Assembly (NCBI GenBank): GCA_019931185.1
Contig: JAINDK010000018.1
Coordinates: 120,018 to 184,017 of the forward strand
Direction of reading: 5' to 3'
DNA from: Bryobacter sp. CoA8 C33
GTDB lineage: Bacteria > Acidobacteriota > Terriglobia > Bryobacterales > Bryobacteraceae
DNA: 64,000 nt
Made by a program: the position numbers and the translations under genes. Shown here piece by piece: positions 63,826 to 64,000 of this stretch (positions are counted from its first letter, which is position 1; each line of letters starts with the position of its first letter). A model generated the notes under the pieces. The model did no database searches. It saw only the letters and a list, made by a program, of their open reading frames with translations, and was not told the DNA's origin.

Positions 63826-64000
63826 TCAGGCGAAGTCGGCTTCGGGTTTGGGGAGGGTGGTTTGGCGTTGGCGGAGATCGGCGAAGAGTTGTTGGACGGG
63901 CGGGTCGAGGGTGAGGAGCATGGCGGCGAGGCGGACGGCGTGGTGGGAGCGGCGGAGCTGGGCGAGGGGCAGGGAAGCGGGGACGGGGACCTGTTGTTCG
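63826..64000 (-). CDS. C-terminal end of a protein truncated by the window edge
   Basis: On the minus strand a frame enters from the right edge and ends at TGA, giving 57 residues (QQVPVPASLPLAQLRRSH and onward to PKPEADFA). Third codon positions are nearly all C or G, as in the adjacent minus-strand genes. I do not recognise the family. The DUF6544-like gene begins 70 bases downstream. Confidence 0.6.
   Translation of the reverse strand, partial: EQQVPVPASLPLAQLRRSHHAVRLAAMLLTLDPPVQQLFADLRQRQTTLPKPEADFA

Overview
The window looks like a chromosomal segment of a GC-rich member of the Acidobacteriota, most like the Bryobacterales/Solibacter group. The main reason is four very large outer-membrane receptors of the Oar type (signal peptide, carboxypeptidase-regulatory-like domain, plug, long beta-barrel). 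Small signal-peptide proteins, S9 and M16 peptidases, TIG-domain proteins, ThuA and Gfo/Idh/MocA genes fit the same group. This is inferred from gene families; there is no rRNA, tRNA or CRISPR array that I could see.

Layout. 0-4.5 kb: a sigma-54 activator with an FHA domain lies divergent to two tandem paralogous small secreted proteins. Each paralog has its own -24/-12 promoter, with a conserved 15-base element at the same distance upstream, and each is followed by a hairpin terminator. A remnant of a third copy is cut off by a MITE-like element. A degenerate J-domain protein follows. 5-12.7 kb: Oar receptor 1, a frameshifted peptidase S51 (cyanophycinase-like) pseudogene, a secreted zincin with TIG domains and its partner. 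12.8-23.3 kb: MscS channel, S9 peptidase, aminotransferase plus GNAT, amidohydrolase, universal stress protein, secreted nitrilase. 23.3-30.6 kb: Oar receptor 2, an MgtC/DUF4010 membrane protein and a matC-matB-like pair for malonate uptake and activation.

30.6-39.9 kb: a minus-strand run of thioesterase, Oar 4, an unusual three-part cell-wall protein (mini transpeptidase, SpoIID, gluzincin) and Oar 3. 40-44.4 kb: an M16 protease pair (one active, one without the zinc motif) and a LolA-like protein. 44.3-50.5 kb: a tightly packed minus-strand run with an amidohydrolase, DinB, ThuA, Gfo/Idh/MocA, cNMP-DUF1003, an unknown protein and a ferric-reductase-like protein. 50.5-52.4 kb: a lipoprotein gene and a flavoprotein-like gene converge on an imperfect tandem duplication that copied both gene ends. 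52.4-56.2 kb: a COG0523 metallochaperone GTPase behind a 20-bp palindrome, a WD40 protein, a 2Fe-2S ferredoxin-like protein, a 6S RNA whose 5' end overlaps the ferredoxin gene, and a YmdB-type phosphoesterase. 56.3-64 kb: a hybrid histidine kinase, a phosphomannomutase, and a DUF6544-like/HMA/CopA run.

Base composition also changes. From 1 to about 55 kb the + strand is strongly C-rich whatever the gene direction; from about 57 kb it is strongly G-rich, again whatever the gene direction. Such a switch marks a replichore boundary (origin-like polarity) or a rearrangement or assembly junction.

Many gene pairs overlap by ATGA or TGATG, which suggests translational coupling. Where the longest open frame began in implausible upstream sequence, I moved the start to one with a ribosome binding site or a signal peptide.
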